DNA of 12,916 nucleotides, taken from Desulfovibrionaceae bacterium. Its GTDB lineage: Bacteria > Desulfobacterota > Desulfovibrionia > Desulfovibrionales > Desulfovibrionaceae. Positions 6,211 to 12,482 of the stretch are shown here, in pieces. Made by a program: the position numbers and the translations under genes. The notes under the pieces are model-generated. The model was not told the DNA's origin. It ran no database searches and saw nothing but the letters and a program-made list of their open reading frames with translations. The first letter of the stretch is position 1. Each line of letters opens with the position of its first letter. Location of the stretch: assembly GCA_030539415.1 (NCBI GenBank), contig JAUNSE010000028.1, positions 1 to 12,916 on the forward strand. The letters are read 5' to 3'.

Positions 6211-7670
6211 GGCATGCCCTCCCCGGACTCCTTCTTGTCTCCGTCATCCTCGCGGCCCATGGCCTTGAAGCGGGAGAAGGGACATTTCTTCGCGGAAGCG
6301 GCCCCGGCCGCGCCGGGACAGGACCTGCCGGGGGCGGGGTCGGCCGGCTCGGCCTCGTCCGCGCCTTCCTTCGCGGTCTGGGCGGACTGGGCGGCCAGGC
6401 GGCTCGGACAGTGCCCGTCCAGATTGAAGACTTCCTTGACCGTCAGGATGCGGCGGCTGTGCGAGGCGCGGTCGCCCTCCTTCAGATAGGTGATGGGGGC
6501 GTGCAGGAACTTCTTGGCCAGGGCCTGGCCCATGGACTCCAGAGCCTTCCTGAGCTCCTCGTCGCTCGAGCCCAGCCTGCGCATGGTGCGGGCCACCTCG
6601 TCGTCGATGGCGTCCTGATTCATGTGCACCAGCTGCTTGATGGTCGGCTGCACGTCCAGGCGCTCCATCCAGTCGCGGAAGGAGACCATCTCCTCCTCCA
6701 CGATGCCCTCGGCCTTGATGGCCTCGCCGCGGCGGCTGGCCCTGTTCTCCTCCACGACCTCGCGCAGATCGTCGATATCGTAGAGATAGATGTTGTCCAG
6801 GCCGTTGACGTCGGGATCCACGTCTCTGGGCACGGCGATGTCGATGAAGAACATGGGCCTGTTGCGGCGGGCCTTGAGCACGCTCTTCAGGTCCTTCGCG
6901 TGGATGATGGGATCCGTGGAGCCGGTTGAGGTGATGACGATGTCCACCTCTGCCAGTGCCTTCGGGAAGTCCGCGAAGGGCACGGCGCGGCCGCGGTAGA
7001 AGCGGGCCAGCTCCTCGGCGCGCGAGAGGGTGCGGTTGGCGACCAGGATTTCGGCTATGCCGTTCTGCATGAGGTGGGTGGCGGCAAGCTCGGCCATTTC
7101 GCCGGCGCCGATGAGCAGGGCCTTGTGGTTGTTCATCGTGCCGAAGATGCGCTTGGCGAGCTCCACGGCCGCGTAGCTGATGGACACGGCGCTGGAGGCA
7201 ACGGCCGTTTCGGAGCGCACGCGCTTGGCCACCGAGAAGGCCTTGTGCAGCAGATGGTTCAGGATGACGCCGGTGGCGTGGCTCTCCGAGGCCTTGCGGT
7301 AGGCGGCCTTGAGCTGGCCCAGAATCTGCGGCTCGCCCAGCACCATGGAATCCAGGCTGGAGGCCACGGAGAAGAGGTGCCGCACGGCGTCGTCGTTGTG
7401 ATAGGTGTAGACGTAGGGCTCCAGATCCTCCGGCTTCGCGTTGCGGGCGCGGGCCCAGGCCCCGAGCATCTGGGCGCGCACGTCGCCGGTGCCCATGGCC
7501 AGCAGCTCCACGCGGTTGCAGGTGGAGAGGATGAGGGCCTCGTGCACGGCTCCGCCCACGGGCAGGGCCCAGTTGTCCGGATCTGTCTGATGGGCAAGCG
7601 CGAAGCGCTCGCGCACATCCACGGCGGCCGTGCGGTGATTCAAACCGACAAGAGTGATGTTGCAGTCCAT
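6192..7670 (-). CDS. hemA: Glutamyl-tRNA reductase HemA with Cys-Pro tail
   Basis: Reduces Glu-tRNA(Glu) to glutamate-1-semialdehyde with NADPH, the first committed step of the C5 tetrapyrrole pathway. Motifs: GLNHRTA (9-15), the catalytic cysteine in STCNRVE (C51), RHLF with H98, the GEPQILGQ segment (112-119), the NADPH site LIGAGEMAE (186-194) and DIAVPRDVDP. The family core ends near residue 417, as in E. coli (418 residues), yet this protein has 492. The extra tail of about 75 residues is Ala/Glu/Asp-rich, looks disordered, and contains three Cys-Pro pairs: C421-P422, C451-P452 and C463-P464, the last in KKCPFSRF, plus a late C488. Such motifs resemble haem regulatory motifs. The ATG at 7670 is 2 bp after the stop of the HemX-like gene and has AAGGA 7 nt upstream, within that gene's end. 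The last 19 bp overlap the next gene. Confidence 0.97.
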   Translation of the reverse strand: MDCNITLVGLNHRTAAVDVRERFALAHQTDPDNWALPVGGAVHEALILSTCNRVELLAMGTGDVRAQMLGAWARARNAKPEDLEPYVYTYHNDDAVRHLFSVASSLDSMVLGEPQILGQLKAAYRKASESHATGVILNHLLHKAFSVAKRVRSETAVASSAVSISYAAVELAKRIFGTMNNHKALLIGAGEMAELAATHLMQNGIAEILVANRTLSRAEELARFYRGRAVPFADFPKALAEVDIVITSTGSTDPIIHAKDLKSVLKARRNRPMFFIDIAVPRDVDPDVNGLDNIYLYDIDDLREVVEENRASRRGEAIKAEGIVEEEMVSFRDWMERLDVQPTIKQLVHMNQDAIDDEVARTMRRLGSSDEELRKALESMGQALAKKFLHAPITYLKEGDRASHSRRILTVKEVFNLDGHCPSRLAAQSAQTAKEGADEAEPADPAPGRSCPGAAGAASAKKCPFSRFKAMGREDDGDKKESGEGMPCVSTS

Positions 7671-7672
7671 GT

Positions 7673-8509
7673 TCAGATCCTTACAAAGGCGTGGTGGCTG
7701 TTCATGAAGAGGTTGACCACGACGATGGAGAAGACGGAGAGGCAGAAGACGGCCACCATGAGCCTTGCCGGCTTGCGGCCGTACCAGCCCTGGCTGACGC
7801 GGTTGTAGAAGAGCCAGCCGAAGCAGGCCCAGATGACGATGCTGATGATCTCCTTGGGATCGCCTGTCATCGCGCTGCCGTAGACGGGCTTCGCGTAGAA
7901 GAGGCCGCAGACGATGCCTATGGTGAAGAGCGGAAAGCCCGCAATCGTGCCCACGAAGTTGATTCTGTCCAGAATGTTCAGGGCCGGAATGTCGGCGATG
8001 AAGGCCGGTATGGACTTCTTGCTCTTGATGCGCCGGTCAAGATAGAGGAAGAGCAGACCGGCCGCGAAGGAGATGGCTATCAGCGCCAGCGAGATGTAGA
8101 GGGCGCCGATGTGCAGGGCGTAGAAGGGGGCGTGCAGGGAGGCCGGCACATGCACCACGGTCTCGAGCGAGCGCGCCGAAACCCCGTAGAGCAGCAGGGA
8201 GAGCAGGGCGCCGAAGAGTATGGGCGCCTCCTGGCGGACAACGACCCACATCACGATGCCGCAGAGCATCAGGAACCAGGCGAGCATCTGCATGTACGCG
8301 CCGATGGAGAGACCGCCGGCGGTCTGGGCGTGAAAGCCCATGAAGAGGATGACCGTCTGCAGGATGAAGCCCACGGCGGCCACGCAGGCGGCCACAAGGC
8401 GGATGCCGGGCTTTTTCAGAACCATGCCCGCCATGCCGGCCACCCCGGCAAAGGCGTAGAGCGCCAGGGTCAGGAGCGTGGAGGACGCGGGCGTGAGAAT
8501 GGATGTCAT
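7673..8509 (-). CDS. HemX/CcsA-like cytochrome c assembly family membrane protein
   Basis: The 278-residue integral membrane protein has about eight hydrophobic segments and the outline of the CcsA/HemX family: SLHAPFYALHIGALYISL (124-141), TIAGFPLFTIGIVCGLFYA, GDPKEIISIVIW (216-227), GWYGRKPA and a C-terminal VNLFMNSHHAF. Candidate haem-ligand histidines are H126, H133 and H272/H273. True CcsA/CcmF/CcmC proteins carry a tryptophan-rich WWD stretch before DPKE. Here it reads GSAMTGDPKE, so haem handling by that motif appears lost, and the protein is closer in length and context to Bacillus subtilis HemX (276 residues), which lowers the level of HemA. The ATG at 8509 overlaps the previous stop by 4 bp; an in-frame ATG at 8530 is possible but less likely. 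Named in many genomes as cytochrome c assembly protein; I judge a HemA-linked role at least as likely. Confidence 0.88.
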   Translation of the reverse strand: MTSILTPASSTLLTLALYAFAGVAGMAGMVLKKPGIRLVAACVAAVGFILQTVILFMGFHAQTAGGLSIGAYMQMLAWFLMLCGIVMWVVVRQEAPILFGALLSLLLYGVSARSLETVVHVPASLHAPFYALHIGALYISLALIAISFAAGLLFLYLDRRIKSKKSIPAFIADIPALNILDRINFVGTIAGFPLFTIGIVCGLFYAKPVYGSAMTGDPKEIISIVIWACFGWLFYNRVSQGWYGRKPARLMVAVFCLSVFSIVVVNLFMNSHHAFVRI

Positions 8510-9216
8510 TTGAGGCTGACCTCGCTGCATGACTCGCCGACGAGCCGCGGTATTTCCGGCCGCAGCGCCTCGGGGAGATATGTTTCCAGAAAAGTTGCGG
8601 CGCGCTCCGCGTCCCCTTTGGCCAGAGCCTTTTCCAGCTCGGGCGAGGCAAGGCGGCGGAAGAGCTCCCTGTTGGCGTCCGAGGGGGCGCCGAGAGCCAG
8701 CACCAGGGGCCGCAGGCGGCCCATGAGGGCGGCCAGGGGCGCCTTCGGCGCGAGAAAGGCGGCAAGCTCGCCCTTCCAGCGTCGGGAGAGGGCCGGAGAG
8801 GCCCTGTCCGTGGACAGGGTGGCCGTCAGGGGGTGATTCCTGACCACCACCGGCACGTGAAAGCTGCCGGCGGGCGGGTTGTCGGTGCAGTTGCACAGGA
8901 TGCGCCGCTCGCGGCAGAGGGCCGCGACACGGGCGTTGAGCTCATGGTCGCCGGAGCAGGTGAAGACCAGGGTCATGCCCTCAAGAGCCGCCTCGCCGAA
9001 GGGCTCCTTCGAGAGCCGGACAACAATGCCGGCCGCAGCGGCCCTTTCCAGAAGCGCCGCGCCCTCGGGCGAGGGATCGCAGGGATCGAGCACGAGCAGG
9101 CTGGCCGGCTCGGCGGGCAGCAGCATCTCCACCTTGCGGCGGCCCACCTCCCCGAAGCCCAGCACCAGGCAGGAAAGGCCGGTCAGGCTCAGAAGGACGG
9201 GGTAGTACTGCGGCAT
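8506..9216 (-). CDS. Precorrin-2 dehydrogenase (CysG N-terminal / Met8 / SirC family)
   Basis: Oxidises precorrin-2 to sirohydrochlorin with NAD+; some family members also insert iron to give sirohaem. The 236-residue protein opens with YYPVLLSL and the dinucleotide-binding motif GFGEVGRRK (20-28), followed by TCSGDHELN and NCTDNPPAGSFHVP (109-122), where D112 matches the catalytic Asp104 of Salmonella CysG. The usual ISTGGxSP motif reads LSTDRASPALSRR (134-146), with the two glycines replaced by Asp-Arg. The helical C-terminal part is retained, but there is no uroporphyrinogen methyltransferase domain. The ATG at 9216 has AGGGAG about 9 nt upstream and begins at the family start. An open frame reaching back to 9450 lies beyond the predicted promoter. 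First gene of the minus-strand cluster. Whether it has chelatase activity cannot be read from the sequence; I recall that the D. vulgaris homologue is reported as dehydrogenase only. Confidence 0.93.
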   Translation of the reverse strand: MPQYYPVLLSLTGLSCLVLGFGEVGRRKVEMLLPAEPASLLVLDPCDPSPEGAALLERAAAAGIVVRLSKEPFGEAALEGMTLVFTCSGDHELNARVAALCRERRILCNCTDNPPAGSFHVPVVVRNHPLTATLSTDRASPALSRRWKGELAAFLAPKAPLAALMGRLRPLVLALGAPSDANRELFRRLASPELEKALAKGDAERAATFLETYLPEALRPEIPRLVGESCSEVSLK

Positions 9217-9333
9217 GCGGAAGGGCTCCCTGGAAACGGCGCGCGGAGCGCGGCTGCTGGTCTTCGGAGAAAAGAAAGGGGAAAGAAGTTGACGGGATAG
9301 ACACCCCGGAACCGCTTCCCGCCGAACAGTGCC

Positions 9334-9362
9334 AGTATGCCCCATGGGCCGGTTTTTTGCAA
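9334..9362 (-). promoter_or_regulatory. Candidate promoter of the precorrin-2 dehydrogenase-hemX-hemA cluster
   Basis: On the minus strand TTGCAA (9362-9357) and CATACT (9339-9334) are 17 bp apart, each matching the consensus at 4 of 6 positions. The predicted start near 9327 gives a leader of about 110 nt. A second -35-like TTGACG lies further upstream in the AT-rich patch (about 9462-9457), without a good -10. Confidence 0.4.
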
Positions 9363-9464
9363 AGGGGAGGGATTTGCCCGCCAAAGAGACGTCCTTTCGG
9401 GGCATGCGGCCCAGTCGGGCAGATGGACGGTTTTTGAACACATTTTTCATTTCAACCCGTCAAA

Positions 9465-9482
9465 AAATATGAAAAAATATTT
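9465..9482. promoter_or_regulatory. AT-rich 18-bp inverted repeat
   Basis: AAATAT (9465-9470), GAAAAA spacer, ATATTT (9477-9482). It lies in the AT-rich patch between divergent genes and could be an operator or DNA-bending site. With such low-complexity sequence, chance is a real alternative. Confidence 0.25.
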
Positions 9483-9524
9483 GTCACGGAATGTTTTTCG
9501 CTTTTTTTATACGCCCTGTCCGCA

Positions 9525-9555
9525 TGCAGTTGCCTGGCTGTCAGAAAAAACTGCA
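9525..9555. repeat. Inverted repeat with nested stem
   Basis: TGCAGTT (9525-9531) and AACTGCA (9549-9555) form a perfect 7-bp stem, with an inner CTG/CAG pairing in the 17-nt loop. Read on the minus strand the loop carries a TTTTTT run, but inside the hairpin, so it is not a normal terminator. Function unknown. Confidence 0.35.
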
Positions 9556-9734
9556 AACGGCACCGCCGATGCGGAGTGACGGATGCGCATTCATGGAGCG
9601 TGAACGGACAGAACTCCCGGCAGGAACATGCTCGTCTGGACGAAAAGGACAGTGTGGAATGCCGCCCTCCAACGGGCCGCGCACGGGGGAAAACAGCCTG
9701 GAACCGTCTGCCCGGGAGGGAATTGCGGAGGAGA

Positions 9735-9750
9735 TGTTGTCTATGCAACA
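9735..9750. promoter_or_regulatory. Crp-geometry palindrome upstream of the regulator gene
   Basis: TGTTG-N6-CAACA has the same 5-6-5 geometry as the CRP site TGTGA-N6-TCACA. It is about 190 bp upstream of the Crp/Fnr-family gene. Weak promoter-like hexamers (TTGGGT at 9766, TTTATC at 9788, 16-bp spacing) follow. A 5-bp-arm repeat of this kind is expected a few times by chance in a window this long, so the call rests on its position. Confidence 0.25.
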
Positions 9751-9938
9751 ATGTTTTCGTCCGCTTTGGGTCAGAAAAGGAAAACACTTTATCCGCTTAA
9801 ATTCGCCTGAATACCGGGCTGGGGAAAGACGGTCTGCTTCAGGAAAAAATGCACAAGTTCTGCGGGCAGGCACGCGGCTGCCGGTCCCGCGGGATGTGCG
9901 GCATGCGGAGACGGCTCTCTCATGCAGGGTGTCTGACT

Positions 9939-10664
9939 ATGGAAACACAAATAAGCATATACAGTTATCTTCTTGAATACATGCCTGTTCTGAAGGAGAT
10001 GGGCTGGAAGAGAATGCTCCTGAAGCGGGGCAGCATCATAAGCGACAACAGAGTGTACATCCTTGTCAGGGGAAACTGCTATCTGTGCAGCAGCGACAGC
10101 AACAACAGCGAGAACAATCTGATCTATTTCACGCCGGGAATGATGATGAATTTCTGGCCGGCAATCGACGGCTTCTTCAAGATCGGAACCTATGAGAAGG
10201 CCATACTGAAGAGGGAGAGCTTCACCATCCGGGCAAGGACGAACTGCGAGCTGCTCTATCTTGAGGAAGATGCGTTCATCAGAGCGTTTGACAGCAATGT
10301 CAGGGAGATAAACTTTCTGCTCGTGCAGTCTCTCGTCTACAGCCTGAAAAGTGTCGTGACGACGTCGAGCAGCACGAAACTGAAGTCCATCGCGCAGCGG
10401 GTCAGCCGCTATGTCTATGAAAACGTCAGCAGGGAAAAGCCGCATCTCATGAAGGCCGGAATCACCTACACCGACATCGCGAATCAGCTGTCCATTCACA
10501 GTGTGACAGTGTTCAAGGTCTTCAGAATTCTGAAGGAACAGGGGATCATTGTCCGGCAGGGTCGAAAGATAGAGGTCACCGACCTGGACAGGCTGTGGAA
10601 ACTGGTGTCCGGCGAGACGCCCATGAGCTACCGGCGCGGGAGCGGGGACGAAAGTGAAATTTAG
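9939..10664 (+). CDS. Crp/Fnr-family transcriptional regulator, divergent
   Basis: The 241-residue DNA-binding regulator has a cyclic-nucleotide-like beta-roll sensor (about 20-115, including YILVRGNCYLC and LIYFTPGMMM), a long dimerisation helix (about 120-142) and a C-terminal winged helix-turn-helix (177-198: YTDIANQLSIHSVTVFKVFR, then ILKEQGIIVRQGRKIEV). The sensor lacks the Arg-Ser cAMP-binding signature and the N-terminal cysteine cluster of FNR; its cysteines are C47, C50 and C103. In the recognition helix the FNR E-S-R contact residues (in RETISR) are V, F and K (in SVTVFK), so the operator should differ from FNR or CRP sites. The arrangement resembles CprK, which binds an organic effector. 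The ATG at 9939 has AGGG about 10 nt upstream; the in-frame ATG at 9849 would add an unlikely Cys/Arg-rich leader. The gene is visibly less GC-rich than its neighbours and uses ATA and AGA codons. It is followed by a permease after 108 bp. Confidence 0.9.
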   Translation: METQISIYSYLLEYMPVLKEMGWKRMLLKRGSIISDNRVYILVRGNCYLCSSDSNNSENNLIYFTPGMMMNFWPAIDGFFKIGTYEKAILKRESFTIRARTNCELLYLEEDAFIRAFDSNVREINFLLVQSLVYSLKSVVTTSSSTKLKSIAQRVSRYVYENVSREKPHLMKAGITYTDIANQLSIHSVTVFKVFRILKEQGIIVRQGRKIEVTDLDRLWKLVSGETPMSYRRGSGDESEI

Positions 10665-10673
10665 CACAAAAAA

Positions 10674-10688
10674 TATGCCCATGGCATA
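10674..10688. promoter_or_regulatory. 15-bp palindrome between regulator and permease, candidate operator
   Basis: TATGCC (10674-10679), CAT, GGCATA (10683-10688) is a perfect inverted repeat with 6-bp arms. Its centre (10681) lies 41 bp upstream of a start site predicted from the -10-like element at 10710-10715, which is the position used by class II activators of the Crp/Fnr family. It is the best candidate for the binding site of the adjacent regulator. Confidence 0.4.
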
Positions 10689-10706
10689 AGAACAAAGCCC
10701 TGTCTC

Positions 10707-10715
10707 TGCTACTCT
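10707..10715 (+). promoter_or_regulatory. Possible extended -10 element of the permease promoter
   Basis: TGC precedes TACTCT (10710-10715), giving an extended -10 with 3 of 6 consensus bases and no recognisable -35, as expected for an activator-dependent promoter. The predicted start is near 10722, about 50 nt before the permease ATG. Confidence 0.25.
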
Positions 10716-10772
10716 GGGGTACATGCGGCGAACTGCCCGAATCGTACCAATCACCAGGCCAGGAAGGGACAA

Positions 10773-12311
10773 ATGGACAAGCAAGAGAGCGGAAAATTCA
10801 GCATTGTCAGGGCCGTGCACATAGTTGTCGGCGTCGTCATCATGTTCTCCGGGCATTTTCTGCCCGCATTCAGCAGGGTGGTGGAGCCCAGCGAGAAACT
10901 GCTCGCCATGGGCTTCCCCCAGGTGGACGGCGGCCTTCTGATATCGGTCACGCACATGGGCATGGTTGTCACCATGATTTTCCTGGGCGTCATCTATCTG
11001 TGGACCTTTGTCGACACATGGTGGCCGGGCTTTCTGGGGCTTGCGGCCCTGATCTTCGGCAATGTCGCCCCCGCCGGCAAGGTGCTGGGCATGTTCTTCG
11101 GCAATCCCATGGTCGGCATGATGCTGATACTCTTCATCTTTGCCGCCTCCATCATCTACAGCGGACTGGCGAAGTGGATTGCCAGCTACCTGATGCGCCG
11201 CAGGTTCATTCAGGGACGGCCCTGGGTCTTCACCGCGACCATCATGGTGACGACCTATATCGTCGCCTTCTTTGACCAGACAACGTCCGTCTTCCTCATG
11301 TGGCCCGTGCTCTTCTCCCTCTTCGAGCAGGCCGGCTTCAAGAGAGGGGACAAGTACGTCTCGGTCATGGTGGTCTATGTCTGCCTCATGGCCCTGATGT
11401 CCTTCGCCTCGGACCCGGTCAAGGGCGGAGCGTGGCTGCTGCTGACCAACCTGCAGAGCCTGGCCGCCGCTCCCGGCGGCAATTTCCAGCCTCTGGACAC
11501 CGTGAGCTACTTCCTCTTCTCGCAGATCATTTCGCTGACGAACATCTGCGTGCTGATTCTGCTGCTGCGCTTCGTGGTCCGCGCGGACGCCTCCCCGCTG
11601 GCCAGGCTCGATCTCGAGAAGATCAACAGAGAGCCCCTGCCGCCGATGAACTTCACCCAGAAGACGGTGCTGATAACCTTCATCGGCTACGCCCTGTGGC
11701 TCATGCTGCCCTCCATTCTCGGCCCCGAGAGCGAGATCGGCCGCTACATCCACAAGAACATGATGGCCGGCGCCATCCTCGCCGTGCTGGCCATCAGCGG
11801 CATCACCTTCAGGGGCCGCCCGGCAGTCGATGTGGCCGTTTCGAACGCCAACTATCCCTGGAAGGTCTTCTTCCTCATTGCCATCGCCATGCTGCTGGGC
11901 GGTCTCATGACCGAGCCGAGCACCAATGTGCGGCTGATCATGGAATACGCCCTGCGCGACATGCTGAACGGCCTGAGCTTCTCGATGCTGATTGTCGGCC
12001 TGTCCGTCATCGGCATCGTGCTGACCAATTTCTGCAACTCCGTCGTGCTGGGCCTCATCCTGACACCGGTCATCCTCGCCATCGCGGCGGCGTTCGGCTA
12101 TGTCCCGGGCCCGATGATGGCCTGCTTCATCTACTGCGTGCTTATCGCGGCCTGCACTCCGGCGGCATCCCCCTTTGCCGCCCTGCTGTACGGCCAGACA
12201 AAGTGGATTGCCGTCAAGGATATCGCCAAGTACAGCGTCATGGCCTCCACGGCCGTGCTGTTGGTCGTCATCTGCATAGGCATGCCGCTGGCCAAGATTC
12301 TCTTCAGATAG
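10773..12311 (+). CDS. IT-superfamily permease, SLC13/DASS-like
   Basis: The 512-residue integral membrane transporter has about 11-12 hydrophobic segments and the two-fold repeat of the ion transporter superfamily. In the first half DQTTSVFLMWP (168-178) precedes SFASDPVKGGAWLLLTN (210-226). In the second half LTNFCNSVVLGLILTPVI (417-434) precedes ACTPAASPFAALLYGQTKW (460-478) and KDIAKYSV. These are the places where sodium-coupled dicarboxylate/sulfate carriers have their SNT and TP motifs, here much altered (DQTTS and FCNS). Substrate cannot be predicted; an organic or inorganic anion taken up with Na+ or H+ is the family norm. The ATG at 10773 has AGGAAGGG 4 nt upstream. The gene follows the regulator in the same direction and is followed by a structured region and a clear terminator, so it is probably a single-gene transcript controlled by that regulator. 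GC content and codon use are like the core genes, unlike the regulator. Confidence 0.88.
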   Translation: MDKQESGKFSIVRAVHIVVGVVIMFSGHFLPAFSRVVEPSEKLLAMGFPQVDGGLLISVTHMGMVVTMIFLGVIYLWTFVDTWWPGFLGLAALIFGNVAPAGKVLGMFFGNPMVGMMLILFIFAASIIYSGLAKWIASYLMRRRFIQGRPWVFTATIMVTTYIVAFFDQTTSVFLMWPVLFSLFEQAGFKRGDKYVSVMVVYVCLMALMSFASDPVKGGAWLLLTNLQSLAAAPGGNFQPLDTVSYFLFSQIISLTNICVLILLLRFVVRADASPLARLDLEKINREPLPPMNFTQKTVLITFIGYALWLMLPSILGPESEIGRYIHKNMMAGAILAVLAISGITFRGRPAVDVAVSNANYPWKVFFLIAIAMLLGGLMTEPSTNVRLIMEYALRDMLNGLSFSMLIVGLSVIGIVLTNFCNSVVLGLILTPVILAIAAAFGYVPGPMMACFIYCVLIAACTPAASPFAALLYGQTKWIAVKDIAKYSVMASTAVLLVVICIGMPLAKILFR

Positions 12312-12335
12312 AAGCCGGGATTCAGCAGCCATCAG

Positions 12336-12478
12336 GCAGGAGGCGGTCGTGCCGGGCTGCATGGCCACCCCTCCTGCTCCGGCCCGACCCGCATAAGGGA
12401 ACGCTTCCCGACCGGCCGGAAGCGCTTGATGCGGGAGGAGCCGGTTCCGGACATTGGGAGCACATGAGCATCCGGAAC
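12336..12478 (+). ncRNA. Row of three adjoining hairpins, candidate structured RNA
   Basis: Hairpin 1: GCAGGAGG (12336-12343) with CCTCCTGC (12370-12377), plus inner GGT/ACC and GCC/GGC pairs. Hairpin 2: three stacked stems, CCGGC (12379-12383)/GCCGG (12440-12444), CCCGCAT (12388-12394)/ATGCGGG (12429-12435) and CGCTTCC (12402-12408)/GGAAGCG (12418-12424). Hairpin 3: GTTCCGGA (12444-12451) with TCCGGAAC (12471-12478). Hairpins 1 and 2 are separated by one base, and 2 and 3 share base 12444. With the terminator that follows, this gives a compact RNA of roughly 190 nt. It may be the permease 3' UTR, a small RNA cut from it, or a leader that attenuates the next gene. No known RNA family is recognised. 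Confidence 0.45.
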
Positions 12479-12482
12479 ATCA

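Larger units (their letters stand above)
9217..9938. other. Long non-coding divergent intergenic region
   Basis: This is about 720 bp between the start of the precorrin-2 dehydrogenase gene and the start of the Crp/Fnr-type regulator. No open frame here has protein-like composition; those that exist are rich in Arg/Ser/Pro and lack a convincing ribosome binding site. The stretch 9430-9512 is strikingly AT-rich (runs of A and T, TATACG near 9508) against the GC-rich neighbours. The region contains the minus-strand promoter, several inverted repeats listed separately, and presumably the regulator's promoter. It could also hold a decayed gene or a small RNA; I cannot show either. Confidence 0.7.

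Noticed and set aside
9217..9450. N-terminal extension of the precorrin-2 dehydrogenase
   Set aside because: The added 78 residues are Arg/Pro/Ser-rich and match nothing in the family. The predicted promoter lies inside the stretch, and the ATG at 9216 has a good ribosome binding site.
9849..9938. Upstream start of the Crp/Fnr regulator
   Set aside because: It would add a Cys/Arg/Gly-rich leader unlike the family. Three cysteines within it briefly suggested an FNR-type iron-sulfur site, but the spacing does not fit and the ATG at 9939 is better placed.
9491..9976. 161-codon plus-strand frame in the divergent intergenic region
   Set aside because: No ribosome binding site, composition not protein-like, and it runs into the start of the regulator in another frame.
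9789..12368. 859-codon open frame antisense to the permease and regulator
   Set aside because: Its length is striking, but it mirrors two clear genes. The product is His/Asp/Gly/Gln-rich and without motifs, a known artefact of high-GC third positions.
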